Shown in pieces: positions 23,849-32,814 of a stretch of DNA of 64,000 nt. The notes beneath the pieces are model-generated. The model was not told the origin of the DNA, did no database searches, and saw nothing but the letters and a program-made list of their open reading frames with translations. Within the stretch, counting starts at the first letter, position 1. Each line of letters starts with the position of its first letter. The stretch lies in the NCBI GenBank assembly GCA_900542155.1, contig UQMD01000009.1, forward strand, positions 1 to 64,000, given 5' to 3'. The DNA comes from an uncultured Collinsella sp. (lineage in GTDB: Bacteria; Actinomycetota; Coriobacteriia; Coriobacteriales; Coriobacteriaceae). The translations under genes and the position numbers were made by a program.

Positions 23849-25144
23849 CTACCGTGGCAGGCGAATCGTAAAGCGGCTGCCGACGCCTTCGACCGAGGTC
23901 ACGCCAATAACGCCGCCATGGCTATCGACAATCCACTTGGCAATGGCAAGCCCCAGACCCGAGCCCTGCGCGCCGGCATCGCGTGCGTTGTCGGCACGGT
24001 AGAACCGTTCAAACGCGTGAGCTGCGGATTCCTGATTCATGCCGATACCCTCGTCCTCAACACTTATGTCGATCGCGCCCGTGCCCGTATCCTGCGCTAC
24101 GCCAAAGGTGATGGACGTGCCCGCGTCCGAATACTTGGCGGCGTTTTGCACGATCACGCGCAGGGCCTGCTTCACGAGCGCCACGTCGACAGAAGCATTG
24201 CAGCGCGGGTCGCTGGCGAGCGCAGTGTCGTACGCCAGCCGATACGTGTGCTCGGCATCGATCATCTGCGATTCCTCGCACACCTCGCCGACCAGTGCGG
24301 CCATGTTGGTGTCCACGCGCCTCAGTACGGTGCGGCCGGCATCGCCGCGCGCCAAAAACAGCAGCTGCTCCACGAGCTCTTGCATGTGCTCGCTTTCGGC
24401 CTTGAGGGACGCGATGGATTCTGTCAGCACGTCCGGGTCGTCTTTGCCCCAGCGGTCGAGCATGTTCACGTAGCCCTGAATCACCGCGATGGGCGTGCGC
24501 AGCTCGTGGCTCGCATCGTTGACAAAGCGCATCTGCTGTAGCTTGGCCTCTTGCATCTGGCGCAGCAGGCGGTTGAGCGCGACCTCGATGCTCGCCAGGT
24601 CGGCGTCGCCGGTGGTGACGCTCGGCGAGTCGACACTCGCGCGTTCGATTGCCTGCTCCAGCGTTTCCATCTTGCCGCCGGAGAGCTGCATGCGGCCGAG
24701 CTCGTCCACGCGCAGGGCCAGGTCGTTGAGCGGTGCCATGGTGCGGCGCACGCGGCGAGCGCCGCTGAGCATGTTGAGCACGCTGATGACTTGCCCGCCC
24801 GCAACGACAAGATAGAGGGGCCACAGCGCGATGAGGTCCTGCGCGAGGGGGAAGGTCTTGGTGGTGCGCGCAAGCTCGACGGTATAGGTGAGCGTGGCCA
24901 GGTCCAAGCCGCGCGCGGGCGCGAACGACATGCCGTGAACGGTGGCGCCGGGGATCCAGCCTGCGGTAAACGCGCCGTCGGGCAGCGTCTGGTTGTAGCC
25001 ATAGACCAGGATCGCCGCCGCAACAACCAGCAGCCACAGATCGAGCCAGACGTAGCTCATCAGGCGGCGCCACATGTAGCTCCAGTTGATGGCGCGGGCA
25101 ATGGAGGTGACGCGCTTGGTCTCGGCGTTATGCGCGGCAGACAT
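23849..25144 (-). CDS. Sensor histidine kinase
   Basis: The 431-aa membrane kinase has two transmembrane segments (about residues 33-50 and 105-125) around a short external loop, a HAMP-like linker, and a HisKA domain with the H-box ASHELRTPIA (His213). The HATPase domain has the N-box VIVQNAAKYSDAG and the G-boxes DEGIGM and GSGLGLAIAKW. The start ATG 25144 lies 17 bases inside the upstream response-regulator gene, so the two are translationally coupled. The external domain is too small to suggest a ligand. Confidence 0.94.
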   Translation of the reverse strand: MSAAHNAETKRVTSIARAINWSYMWRRLMSYVWLDLWLLVVAAAILVYGYNQTLPDGAFTAGWIPGATVHGMSFAPARGLDLATLTYTVELARTTKTFPLAQDLIALWPLYLVVAGGQVISVLNMLSGARRVRRTMAPLNDLALRVDELGRMQLSGGKMETLEQAIERASVDSPSVTTGDADLASIEVALNRLLRQMQEAKLQQMRFVNDASHELRTPIAVIQGYVNMLDRWGKDDPDVLTESIASLKAESEHMQELVEQLLFLARGDAGRTVLRRVDTNMAALVGEVCEESQMIDAEHTYRLAYDTALASDPRCNASVDVALVKQALRVIVQNAAKYSDAGTSITFGVAQDTGTGAIDISVEDEGIGMNQESAAHAFERFYRADNARDAGAQGSGLGLAIAKWIVDSHGGVIGVTSVEGVGSRFTIRLPR

Positions 25145-25913
25145 AGCCCACCCCGCGCACGGTCTGGATGATGCGGGCGCCGCCGGCGTCTTCAATCTTG
25201 GCGCGTAGGTGCGCGATGTGCACGTCGACGTTGTTGGTGTCGCCTACGTATTCGTAGCCCAGCGCCTCGTGCGCGATGCGCTCGCGCGTGAGCACGGTGC
25301 CGGCATGCGCCATAAGCAGGGCGAGGACGTCGAACTCGCAAGCCGTGAGCGCAATGGGCGAGCCGCCGACCGTGACTTCGCGGCGGTCGGGGTCGAGCGC
25401 AACCGAGCCCACGGTGAGCGCGGTGGGGGAGGGCACGGCAGAGGTCTTGGCCGAGTCGCTAGCCGGGGGCATCGCGGTGGCCTTCTCGCCCGCGACGCCC
25501 GCCATGCCCGCTCCGGCGCCGACGCCAGCTACGCCCGAAGCCGCCCGCATGGCCTCCGAGCGCTTCAACGCCACGCGGATCCGTGCGAACAGCTCCTCAA
25601 TCGCAAACGGCTTGGTCAGGTAATCGTCGGCGCCGGCATCGAGCCCAGCCACCTTGTCCATCACGGCATCGCGCGCGGTGACCATAATCACCGGCACATC
25701 CTTGTGCTTGCGGATGCGCCGCAGCACTTCCATACCGTTGAGCTGCGGCAACAGTACGTCGAGCAGAATCAGATCGTAGTCGCGCTCCAGCGCCAGGTCC
25801 ACGGCGGTGCGGCCGTCGGCGGCGTGCTCTACCTGGTAACCCTCGTGCTCCAGTTCGAGCGTCACAAAGCGGGCGATTTTCTCCTCGTCCTCTACAATCA
25901 GGATTCGTGCCAT
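25128..25913 (-). CDS. OmpR/PhoB-family response regulator
   Basis: The 261-aa protein has a receiver domain (LIVEDEEKIA; phospho-acceptor Asp52 in LILLDVLLPQLNG; Lys in LTKPFAIEEL) and a C-terminal winged-helix domain ending IIQTVRGVGYVCRA. The linker is unusually long (about 45 residues, rich in Ala, Gly, Ser, Thr). It forms a two-component pair with the overlapping kinase gene. Targets are not visible. Confidence 0.95.
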   Translation of the reverse strand: MARILIVEDEEKIARFVTLELEHEGYQVEHAADGRTAVDLALERDYDLILLDVLLPQLNGMEVLRRIRKHKDVPVIMVTARDAVMDKVAGLDAGADDYLTKPFAIEELFARIRVALKRSEAMRAASGVAGVGAGAGMAGVAGEKATAMPPASDSAKTSAVPSPTALTVGSVALDPDRREVTVGGSPIALTACEFDVLALLMAHAGTVLTRERIAHEALGYEYVGDTNNVDVHIAHLRAKIEDAGGARIIQTVRGVGYVCRA

Positions 25914-25931
25914 ACGTGCCCCCGTCTGCGA

Positions 25932-26474
25932 TTACTTGTCGTCGTTGAGATTTTGCTTGATGTCGTCTGCGGCGTCGGCGGCGTGATCCATCAGGTTATT
26001 GATGCTGCCGGGTACATCACCGTCGCTGTCGATGCGGTAGCGCATGCCAAAGAACAGGCCAATCAGCATCAGCCATATCGTGGCGCCCCAGGCAAACAGC
26101 GCGACGATGGGGATCAGGATGGGAATGTTGAGGATGATCGCATCGCGGCGCGTGGCGATAAACTTGGTGTCCAGACTCAGGCGGAAGAGCTTTTTGAGGT
26201 ACTCCCACACGCTGTCCATCTTCTTGGAGAAGTCGGTCTTTTCGCTCGACTTTTCGTAGGCGGCCTGCGCGGCGACCATCTCGGCAGAGGGCTCATCGAC
26301 TGGTGCGGACTCGGTGGCGGCATGCGCCGATGTGGTCTGGGTCTTGCCCTGCGACTCAAGCCAAATGATGGCGTCCAGAACGTTGCCGTCGGCGGCGTCG
26401 AGCGCGGCCTTGGCATCGGTGTAGCTCACGCTGCACTTGGTGCGGATGGTTTCAACTTTTTCGAGGTCGTCCAT
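25932..26474 (-). CDS. DUF4342-like membrane protein with an N-terminal UBA-like helical motif
   Basis: The 180-aa protein starts with a UBA/TS-N-like three-helix motif (KCSVSYTDAKAALDAADGNVLDAIIWLE), followed by a Ser/Ala-rich linker. A region with two close membrane segments follows (IILNIPILIPIVALFAWGATIWLMLIGLFF, described in family terms as DUF4342), and then a charged tail. AAAGGAC precedes the start. It lies 18 bases upstream of the response-regulator gene on the same strand, so all three may be co-transcribed. Confidence 0.8.
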   Translation of the reverse strand: MDDLEKVETIRTKCSVSYTDAKAALDAADGNVLDAIIWLESQGKTQTTSAHAATESAPVDEPSAEMVAAQAAYEKSSEKTDFSKKMDSVWEYLKKLFRLSLDTKFIATRRDAIILNIPILIPIVALFAWGATIWLMLIGLFFGMRYRIDSDGDVPGSINNLMDHAADAADDIKQNLNDDK

Positions 26475-26685
26475 GACCTGTCCTTTCGTTCGATGGGCGC
26501 GACGCCGGGCGATTTGCCCGGGCGCGAGCGTTGCGTTCGGCGGCCTGCGTGGCGCCGCCCCGCCCTTGGTCGAACTCTATAGTGCAGGTTATAGATTAAG
26601 CGATTCTTGAGCCAAGATTAATGTTGGATGAGTTTTTGGGTGCGTGTGGGGGAGAGAAGGAGGGGTCATTGTTAGTGGCTGGAGG

Positions 26686-26869
26686 CGAGGTCTAATACTT
26701 TTCCCGAGAAGTGAACGAGCAAAATCGGACCCCCGAAACATCGACACTTTGAGGGCGCGCTTTCCTGCGGTTTCGATGCTGGAATCCTGCGATTTTGCTG
26801 CCGAAAAATGCTGATGTTTCGGGGGTCCAAAAACAGGCGTTCACTTCCCGGGAAAAGTATTAGACCTCG
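26686..26869. repeat. 184-bp MITE-like palindromic element
   Basis: Terminal arms of about 32 bp (AGGTCTAATACTTTTCCCG with GAAGTGAACG; one mismatch between arms) enclose a second inner inverted repeat, GGACCCCCGAAACATC and GATGTTTCGGGGGTCC. The element lies in the 480-bp gap between the DUF4342 gene start and the 26954 gene; I see no coding sequence in the gap. Confidence 0.85.
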
Positions 26870-26953
26870 ATAGTGGGGGATGGTGGGCCGGTGGCAAGCC
26901 GGCGGCAGGAGGTGGTCCTGCCGCCGGCTTGGGGCGTTGCTGCTGCCTATGTG

Positions 26954-28387
26954 CTACTCGCAGATTTGGTCGACCACCTCGGTGATGGTCTTTTTTGCGG
27001 CTTCGAGGTTGCGCTGGGCTTGGGCGACAGCGGCCTCGGCTTGTTTCTTGGCCCTTACGACCTCGGCAAAGCGATTGATGGATTCGCTATACTCGCGCGT
27101 ACGCGGGTCGAGTGCTGGTGGGACTTCGATCTCGAACAGGTCGGTCGGGCGGATGGCACGGATGTCTGCCGCTTCGGTCAATGCTTGAATTAGCTGCGCC
27201 CCGTGGCCTTCTGTAAGGTAGCCAACGATTATCTCCGAAAACACCACGCGCTCCTCTTCGGTCATTGTTTCGAATGACGGGCGAATGACGGTGGTGTTAT
27301 GCGAAGCAACCAGGTGCTGCTTTGCGTCATTGGCGCTGACGACAAGCAGGTTGGACGCGCCGTAGCGACCCAGCATGCGCGGCATGACGATATCTCCAGC
27401 GCGGAGCTCATAGCGATCGAGAACGCTGGGGTCCACCTTTACGATTTTGGAATCCGAGCCGTTTGCGCTTTCTACAGCGTCTGCGGGCAGAAGGTTGCCG
27501 TCTTGAAAATCCTGAGATGAGATGCGGCGAACCTCGATCGCATCAACGTCGTTCGATGTGGTGCTCTCGCGGGGCATGAATGGTGCCACTCGCGTAAAAG
27601 CGTCACCAAGCGTGGCGCTGTAGTTTCGGGTAAGCCTGATAAGGCTGATTTTGCCCCACGAGAGTGGGGCATGGTGCTGGAGTAGCTCACGCGTCTCGAG
27701 AACGATTGTCTCTATGGGAGAGGTCTGATGTTGAGCGAGGCTAACGCGGGACCAATCCGGTGCAATAGCTAGGGGCGGGCAGGATTCTTCGTTCGCGGGG
27801 GTTGGCAACATGTAGCGAGTGAAGCTGGACAGGTTGTGGAATGTGACGCTGCGGTTCTCCGTTGACAAGACGATGAGCTCGCACATCTTGTAACTGCTGG
27901 GTTCGCTGTGCGGGAAATAGACGACACGCTCGATGAGTCCTTCGCGCATGAGAACCGTGCGCGCCTGCTCGGCTTTATCTATTAGACTTGCTGGCAGTAA
28001 TACCGCTGCCCTGCTTCGACCGGAAAGCGCGAGCGCATAGAGGCACCAAACAAAGGGGTCCCAATCGCAAAAGCCTAAATAGCCCGGCTCCAGATCGTTG
28101 ATAAGGGCCTCGCATAAGCGAATTTCTTTGTCGTGAGTATTGCGGTGATAGCCCGTAGCGTCGATAAGCACCGGAGCGGGGCCGTCGACGTCGTCCCGCT
28201 CTCCTGGTTCAAGTTCGCAAATGCTGGGAAAGACGCTTTTATTCATGAAGAGGCACGTATTGAGCAGGTCGGCATCGAGCGAATCGGGTAGTCGAACGAC
28301 GCGCAAGCGACTGCCTTGTTCCAGATTGAGTGCGCGCGAAATGATGGCAGCGGTGAGGCGTGGCAAAGAGAACGCGGATTCGTACAT
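26954..28387 (-). CDS. Hybrid N6-DNA methylase/HsdS-like protein without catalytic motifs
   Basis: The 477-aa protein resembles pieces of two type I restriction subunits. Its middle (AAVLLPASLIDKAEQARTVL then LIERVVYFPHSEPSS) looks like the part of HsdM-type methylases that follows the catalytic motif. The C-terminal half looks like an HsdS target-recognition domain (RYELRAGDIVMPRMLGRYG) ending in a long coiled coil. I see no SAM motif I and no NPPY/NPPF, so catalysis is not expected. GAAAGGG precedes the start at 28387. It is divergent from the 28677 gene and may belong with it; function unknown. Confidence 0.6.
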   Translation of the reverse strand: MYESAFSLPRLTAAIISRALNLEQGSRLRVVRLPDSLDADLLNTCLFMNKSVFPSICELEPGERDDVDGPAPVLIDATGYHRNTHDKEIRLCEALINDLEPGYLGFCDWDPFVWCLYALALSGRSRAAVLLPASLIDKAEQARTVLMREGLIERVVYFPHSEPSSYKMCELIVLSTENRSVTFHNLSSFTRYMLPTPANEESCPPLAIAPDWSRVSLAQHQTSPIETIVLETRELLQHHAPLSWGKISLIRLTRNYSATLGDAFTRVAPFMPRESTTSNDVDAIEVRRISSQDFQDGNLLPADAVESANGSDSKIVKVDPSVLDRYELRAGDIVMPRMLGRYGASNLLVVSANDAKQHLVASHNTTVIRPSFETMTEEERVVFSEIIVGYLTEGHGAQLIQALTEAADIRAIRPTDLFEIEVPPALDPRTREYSESINRFAEVVRAKKQAEAAVAQAQRNLEAAKKTITEVVDQICE

Positions 28388-28676
28388 ACGTATGCCCTTT
28401 CTTCTTAGTGGGATATATGTTAACAGAATATTTCGAAAATTTCTAATGACGAGAACAGCACACTGTGCTATCCTCGAAGCAATCCAAACCTAACTCAATA
28501 TCAACTGCTTGATGCAACCGCTATACAGCATTTAGGCAAGCTACGTTATCGAGCGAGACGATTTCACTTACGAAGCAGCAGGTTAGGTCAACAACTACTA
28601 CCTATGCCTCAGAACATTCTAAAACTTAGAACAAACTAAACGACAAGCATTCGCAACCGGACAGGAAGAGGCATTC

Positions 28677-29594
28677 ATGAAGAATGAAGACAGTATTTAT
28701 GAGGTGTTCCTCAACGCGATCGATGAAGATCTCCGCAGCATGTGCAAAAAGAACGGGAAGGCAGAGATGCCGTTTCCGTATCCGTACTGCGGCGAGCAGG
28801 ATACCGAGCGCTTGGCTAAGGCACTCGTTGGCGTGCTGGAAAAGCGCTCGCCCGATATTCCCGGGCTGGTGCCCGAGCAGTATCGAGACGATGTGCACGA
28901 GGCCCGCGAGCTTTTGGCCGCAGCGTCGCTCGCTTTGTTGTCGCTGTATTTTCCCCAGCGCGATAACTGTGTGCACTGCATGGCCATCTTAATTGGCATG
29001 TTTGAGCACGGAAGCAATCCGCGCTTTAAGTCGAGCGGCGTGCGCATGTTCGAGCAGGTTACGACAGGTATGAAGTACTCGTCCGAACAAGGTGGATATA
29101 TTCTGTCTCGCTTTGTGCGAAGCATCGACTACAAAAGACCCTGCGACCACGTGCATCGCGATGGGTCGCGCGGTTTTACGGCGGACGAGGACGATGCCGT
29201 CATGTTTTATAAGCGCTATCTCAAGGTGCAGAGACGCGTCTTCGATACCAGCCCGCGTTTCAACTTTGAGCTATGCGTCAAACGCCCGTTTGAGGCGCTT
29301 TCGGACAATCGGGAGAACTTTTATTGCATGGAGGAAAAGATGGAAATCGATTTGGCAACTAAGGTACGGGAGCTCCAGGACCGCTACACCCTCAACTTCG
29401 CTCAGGCCAAAGAGTATGACCTGCTCGACAAGCTGATGATTGATGCATTGCTTGCATATCTGCGCGACGGGTCAGTCTCAATCGCGGCGCGCGAGAGCTA
29501 TGTGGCGCAAACGGAGCGTCTGATTGACGGTGCGGTCAAGTTGCCGTGTGCGACGAGCCCCAAGGAGGGCGCAGACGTCGACCGTATTTCCTAG
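28677..29594 (+). CDS. Unknown protein, first gene of the VirD4/ClpP cassette
   Basis: I do not recognise this 305-aa soluble protein. It is largely helical by appearance, with a CVHCMAILIGMFEHG segment (Cys-x-x-Cys) near residue 100, a VHRDGSRGFTADEDDAVMFY segment, and no signal peptide. GGAAGAGG precedes ATG 28677. It ends 38 bases before the VirD4-like gene, so the two are probably one transcript. The 290-bp gap upstream, shared with the divergent 26954 gene, is AT-richer than its surroundings and should hold both promoters. Confidence 0.75.
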   Translation: MKNEDSIYEVFLNAIDEDLRSMCKKNGKAEMPFPYPYCGEQDTERLAKALVGVLEKRSPDIPGLVPEQYRDDVHEARELLAAASLALLSLYFPQRDNCVHCMAILIGMFEHGSNPRFKSSGVRMFEQVTTGMKYSSEQGGYILSRFVRSIDYKRPCDHVHRDGSRGFTADEDDAVMFYKRYLKVQRRVFDTSPRFNFELCVKRPFEALSDNRENFYCMEEKMEIDLATKVRELQDRYTLNFAQAKEYDLLDKLMIDALLAYLRDGSVSIAARESYVAQTERLIDGAVKLPCATSPKEGADVDRIS

Positions 29595-29632
29595 CAATCA
29601 CGCAGAACTATCGACAAGAAAGGGGCCGTGCC

Positions 29633-31117
29633 ATGTCGGTCATTAAGATGTACGGCTACGAGGCCGCGCAGCAAACGGAGTACCAAACCAAGAAGTGGGC
29701 GACCAAGGAGGAAATGCAGGCGCTGTCATCCGGCGATGAGCAGCGCGATGTGATCTTGGCGCAAGGTGCCACGGTGGCTTTCTACGAGGGCGACAAGCAC
29801 TGGGAGACAAGCGTGTCCAACAATGTTTTTGCCTTTGGAGGCACCGGCAGCGGCAAAACAGCGAGTTTCGTTTTGCCCAACCTGCTCAACCACCACGAGT
29901 GCTGCTATGTGGTCACAGACACCAAGGGCGAGTTACTGCGCCGCACGGGAAAAGGCTTTGAAGAGGACGGCTACGAGGTAACGGTTCTCGACACCATCAA
30001 TCCCGAGCAGTCGTCCGGGTACGATCCCCTGCGCTACGTGATGGATGTCGAGGGTATCCCCACCACGGTGGCGGCAATCATGGAGGGGGTCGATCCTGAC
30101 AGGCGCAGCTTTAGGAACGACCCGTTTTGGGACAACGCGAACGACCTGCTGCTTCGAGCGATTGTTGGAATCCTGTTCCTCCTGGAGTGCCTTGCTGGCA
30201 CATTTGCGCCAGGCGGGGATCCTGAGGCTCCGCGCCGCTACCTTAAGATGAACAACGTCTTTAAACTGGCTGCGCTCATCAAGGTTACGGGAGATGGTGA
30301 GGGGCGATTCCCGTTGGACTACCTTGTAGAAGAGGTAGAGTCCAGGGAGTTTCTCGATAAGTATGGTGCGGAGAACGCGGATCTGTATGGCGTTGAGCAG
30401 TATCGCGATTTTCGCGGGGCAGCCGATAGGACGCTTAAGAGTATTCTGATCACACTCAATGCGACCATCTCGCAGCTTAAGACTCCCCAGCTCATGCGCG
30501 TCTATGAGAAAGATGAAATGCGTCTTGACCGTATCGACGAGGGCAAGCGCGTGATTGATCTTAAGGTGAGCGACAACGACTCCACCAATGCGTGGCTTGC
30601 GAACGTTGCCCTTAAGCAGCTGTTTAACCTTGCCCAGCGCCGTGCCGATGCCAGCCCCAGCGGCCATTTGCAGCGTCGCGTGCAGTTTGTGCTCGATGAG
30701 TTTCCCAATGTGGGACGCATCCCCGATTTTGAGCGCAGCATTGCGACCGTGCGCAGTCGCGGCATTAGCTTTTTGATGTGTGCGCAATCGCTGAGCCAGC
30801 TCGATGTCGTGTACGGCAAATCAACGGCGCTTACCATCCTCGATAACTGCGATAGCTTGGTCTATATGGGTGGCGGCAGCAACATCGCGACGCAGAACTA
30901 CATAAGCGAACTGTGTGGCGAGTCGGTTTTGGGCACCAAGTACGTGGGCGCCGAGCGCACTGCCGTAGATGTGCGCGGTTGCGTGATGACCCCAGGCGAG
31001 GTTGGGCTTATGCCTCGCACCGATTGCCTGGTCAAGGTGACCGGCATGCGTCCCTTCCGCTCCAAGAAGTACTTTTGCGACGACCATCCCAATGCAGCTA
31101 AGTGGCTAAGGGATTAG
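29633..31117 (+). CDS. VirD4/TraG-like coupling-protein ATPase
   Basis: The 494-aa protein has the conserved core of type IV coupling proteins: Walker A GGTGSGKT at residues 69-76, then YVVTDTKGELLRRTG, a Walker B FVLDEFPNVGRIPDF near 355, and FLMCAQSLSQLD after it. The usual N-terminal transmembrane segments of VirD4 are missing, so it is probably cytosolic. No relaxase or mating-pair genes are nearby. GAAAGGGG precedes ATG 29633; an in-frame start at 29546 lies within the upstream gene. A terminator separates it from the ClpP-like gene. Confidence 0.88.
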   Translation: MSVIKMYGYEAAQQTEYQTKKWATKEEMQALSSGDEQRDVILAQGATVAFYEGDKHWETSVSNNVFAFGGTGSGKTASFVLPNLLNHHECCYVVTDTKGELLRRTGKGFEEDGYEVTVLDTINPEQSSGYDPLRYVMDVEGIPTTVAAIMEGVDPDRRSFRNDPFWDNANDLLLRAIVGILFLLECLAGTFAPGGDPEAPRRYLKMNNVFKLAALIKVTGDGEGRFPLDYLVEEVESREFLDKYGAENADLYGVEQYRDFRGAADRTLKSILITLNATISQLKTPQLMRVYEKDEMRLDRIDEGKRVIDLKVSDNDSTNAWLANVALKQLFNLAQRRADASPSGHLQRRVQFVLDEFPNVGRIPDFERSIATVRSRGISFLMCAQSLSQLDVVYGKSTALTILDNCDSLVYMGGGSNIATQNYISELCGESVLGTKYVGAERTAVDVRGCVMTPGEVGLMPRTDCLVKVTGMRPFRSKKYFCDDHPNAAKWLRD

Positions 31118-31153
31118 CCCTTGCAGCTCCGTGCGTTCCGTTTTGCTTGTGTT

Positions 31154-31196
31154 GCCGCACGGCTTCCATTAGCCACTAACCGTGCGGCCCCGTTTT
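31154..31196 (+). terminator. Rho-independent terminator after the VirD4-like gene
   Basis: GCCGCACGG at 31154-31162 pairs perfectly with CCGTGCGGC at 31180-31188, followed by CCCGTTTT. Confidence 0.75.
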
Positions 31197-31231
31197 GCCT
31201 CCTTACCGATTCCGTTTAGAAGGGAATTGCC

Positions 31232-31834
31232 ATGTCCGTTATGTATCGTGAGCCCAGCATCATCAAGAAGTCCAAGGACGGCCGCGTTGCCGCCGTCGAT
31301 ATGGCAAGCGAGCTGCTTAACAGCCGCGTGCTGCTGCTGGAGGGCGAGGTCAACGATGTGACCTGCAACGGCCTTATTAAGTCCATGCTGGTGCTGGAAC
31401 ATCAAAGCGCGGCCGAGCCCATCACCCTCATCATCAACAGCCCGGGCGGCAGCGTTACGGCGGGGCTGGCGCTCATCGACACCATGCAGTCGCTCGACTG
31501 CCCCGTGATCACGGTGGGCGAGGGCGTCGTGGCCTCGATGGCCGCGGTGATCTTGGCCTGCGGCGACCACCGCCAGGTGTACCGCCACACGCAGGTGCTC
31601 ATTCACCAGCTAATGGGCGGCACGGGCATGGCGCAGCAGACCGATATCGAGATTGTGGCCCAGCATGCGGCAGCCATGCGTGCCGAGCTGGACGAGCTAC
31701 TGGCCGAGCACGGCAACCTGAGCGCTCAGGAGTTCCATGAGCTCACCGAGCGCGACTGCTGGTGTAACGCCAAACGCGCTTTGGAGCTGGGCCTGGTGGA
31801 TGAGGTGATTGCGCCCAGCAAGAAGGCGCTCTAG
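31232..31834 (+). CDS. ClpP-like serine protease
   Basis: The 200-aa protein is a ClpP/crotonase-fold protease with a complete catalytic triad: Ser102 in VASMAAVI, His125 in QVLIHQLMGG and Asp175 in ERDCWCNAKRALELGLVDEV. LIINSPGGSVTAGLALID is the oxyanion strand region. ClpP normally partners ClpX, ClpA or ClpC; none is encoded here, and the adjacent ATPase is VirD4-like. GAAGGGA precedes ATG 31232. It differs enough from ordinary housekeeping ClpP (for example CWCNAKRA) that I take it for an accessory paralogue. Confidence 0.9.
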   Translation: MSVMYREPSIIKKSKDGRVAAVDMASELLNSRVLLLEGEVNDVTCNGLIKSMLVLEHQSAAEPITLIINSPGGSVTAGLALIDTMQSLDCPVITVGEGVVASMAAVILACGDHRQVYRHTQVLIHQLMGGTGMAQQTDIEIVAQHAAAMRAELDELLAEHGNLSAQEFHELTERDCWCNAKRALELGLVDEVIAPSKKAL

Positions 31835-31908
31835 CGGGGCGCATGCCTTACAAGTACGTTGTGCAGGGCGAACAAGTGCGTAAATTCACAGCCAGAAAGA
31901 GGTTGAAC

Positions 31909-32727
31909 ATGAACAGGATTTGGGACGTCGATGGCATTGAGTGGGAAGACCTGCCCACCGTGAGCGACCTGCTGTGCGCTGCGGACACAAAGATCCTGGC
32001 GCGTGAGGTTGCCCTTCGATACGGCGGCAAGCCGGACGGCCGCGGCCGTGGCGATAGCGAACGCAGCCTAAAGCGCGCCCGCCGCAAGGTCAAAAAGCTG
32101 CGGAAGATAGATCCCGAGCCCAGCGACAAGATCATCCTGTTGCCCAAGCATGTCATCAATCGTCGCGATGCGGGCCACGGTTTTGGCTATTACGACGTGG
32201 AGCCGTGCATCTTTATGCGCGACGGCGTGCAAAGGCTGGGGGAGGACGCACTCGCCAATGTGCTTCCGTGGGAATTGATCCTGATGGATGATGAGTCCGC
32301 GAGCGAAATGCTGGGCTTTCGCGTATGGCTCGAAGGCGAGTGGGATCTATGCGAACGTTATCGCTTTTTGGCCGTGGTGTGTGTTCGCATGCTGAACAAC
32401 ATCTGGGCGCAAAAGGAGCTGCGCAAGTTCCTCGAGCAGGGCGATGCGGCCTGCGATATGGACGAGGACGATGTAGTTGAGGACATTCGCCGCGACGTGC
32501 TGTATCCCGAGGAAGTAATTAACGCCAAACTCGGCGGCTATTGGGACGCGAGTTTGGGACTCAACCTGCCCTGGAAGGACGAGCATCGGCAGACTTGCAC
32601 GCGGATTGACAGGGCTATCGATGACCTGTTTGCCGAGGAAACGAAGCGCTGCGCTGCGGAGCTTGGGAAGAAGCTCGAGCGCGGGTATGAGGAGCGCGGG
32701 GAGTTACTGAACGGGATGTCCTTGTGA
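31909..32727 (+). CDS. Unknown basic/acidic protein downstream of the ClpP-like gene
   Basis: I do not recognise this 272-aa protein. It has a basic stretch SLKRARRKVKKLRK near residue 65, then a mixed region with VEPCIFMRDGVQRLG and a Trp-containing LPWELILMDDESASEM, and an acidic segment (DMDEDDVVEDIRRDV). No membrane segment is visible. I choose ATG 31909 because AGAAAGAGG precedes it at 6-base spacing; an ORF from 31843 is also open. It follows the ClpP-like gene by about 75 bases. Confidence 0.7.
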   Translation: MNRIWDVDGIEWEDLPTVSDLLCAADTKILAREVALRYGGKPDGRGRGDSERSLKRARRKVKKLRKIDPEPSDKIILLPKHVINRRDAGHGFGYYDVEPCIFMRDGVQRLGEDALANVLPWELILMDDESASEMLGFRVWLEGEWDLCERYRFLAVVCVRMLNNIWAQKELRKFLEQGDAACDMDEDDVVEDIRRDVLYPEEVINAKLGGYWDASLGLNLPWKDEHRQTCTRIDRAIDDLFAEETKRCAAELGKKLERGYEERGELLNGMSL

Positions 32728-32814
32728 ACGGTTGCCGACGGTCCGATAAAAATCTGTCCGGACGAAATGATAGAACGATAGCGTAAATAGCATCTGCACT
32801 TTAAGGAGTTAACA

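Noticed and set aside
26475..26685. Possible small gene in front of the DUF4342 gene
   Set aside because: No start with a ribosome site, no coding pattern; treated as non-coding.
31232..31834. Housekeeping clpP
   Set aside because: No clpX or trigger-factor gene adjoins it, several conserved residues differ and the context is accessory; I describe it as ClpP-like instead.
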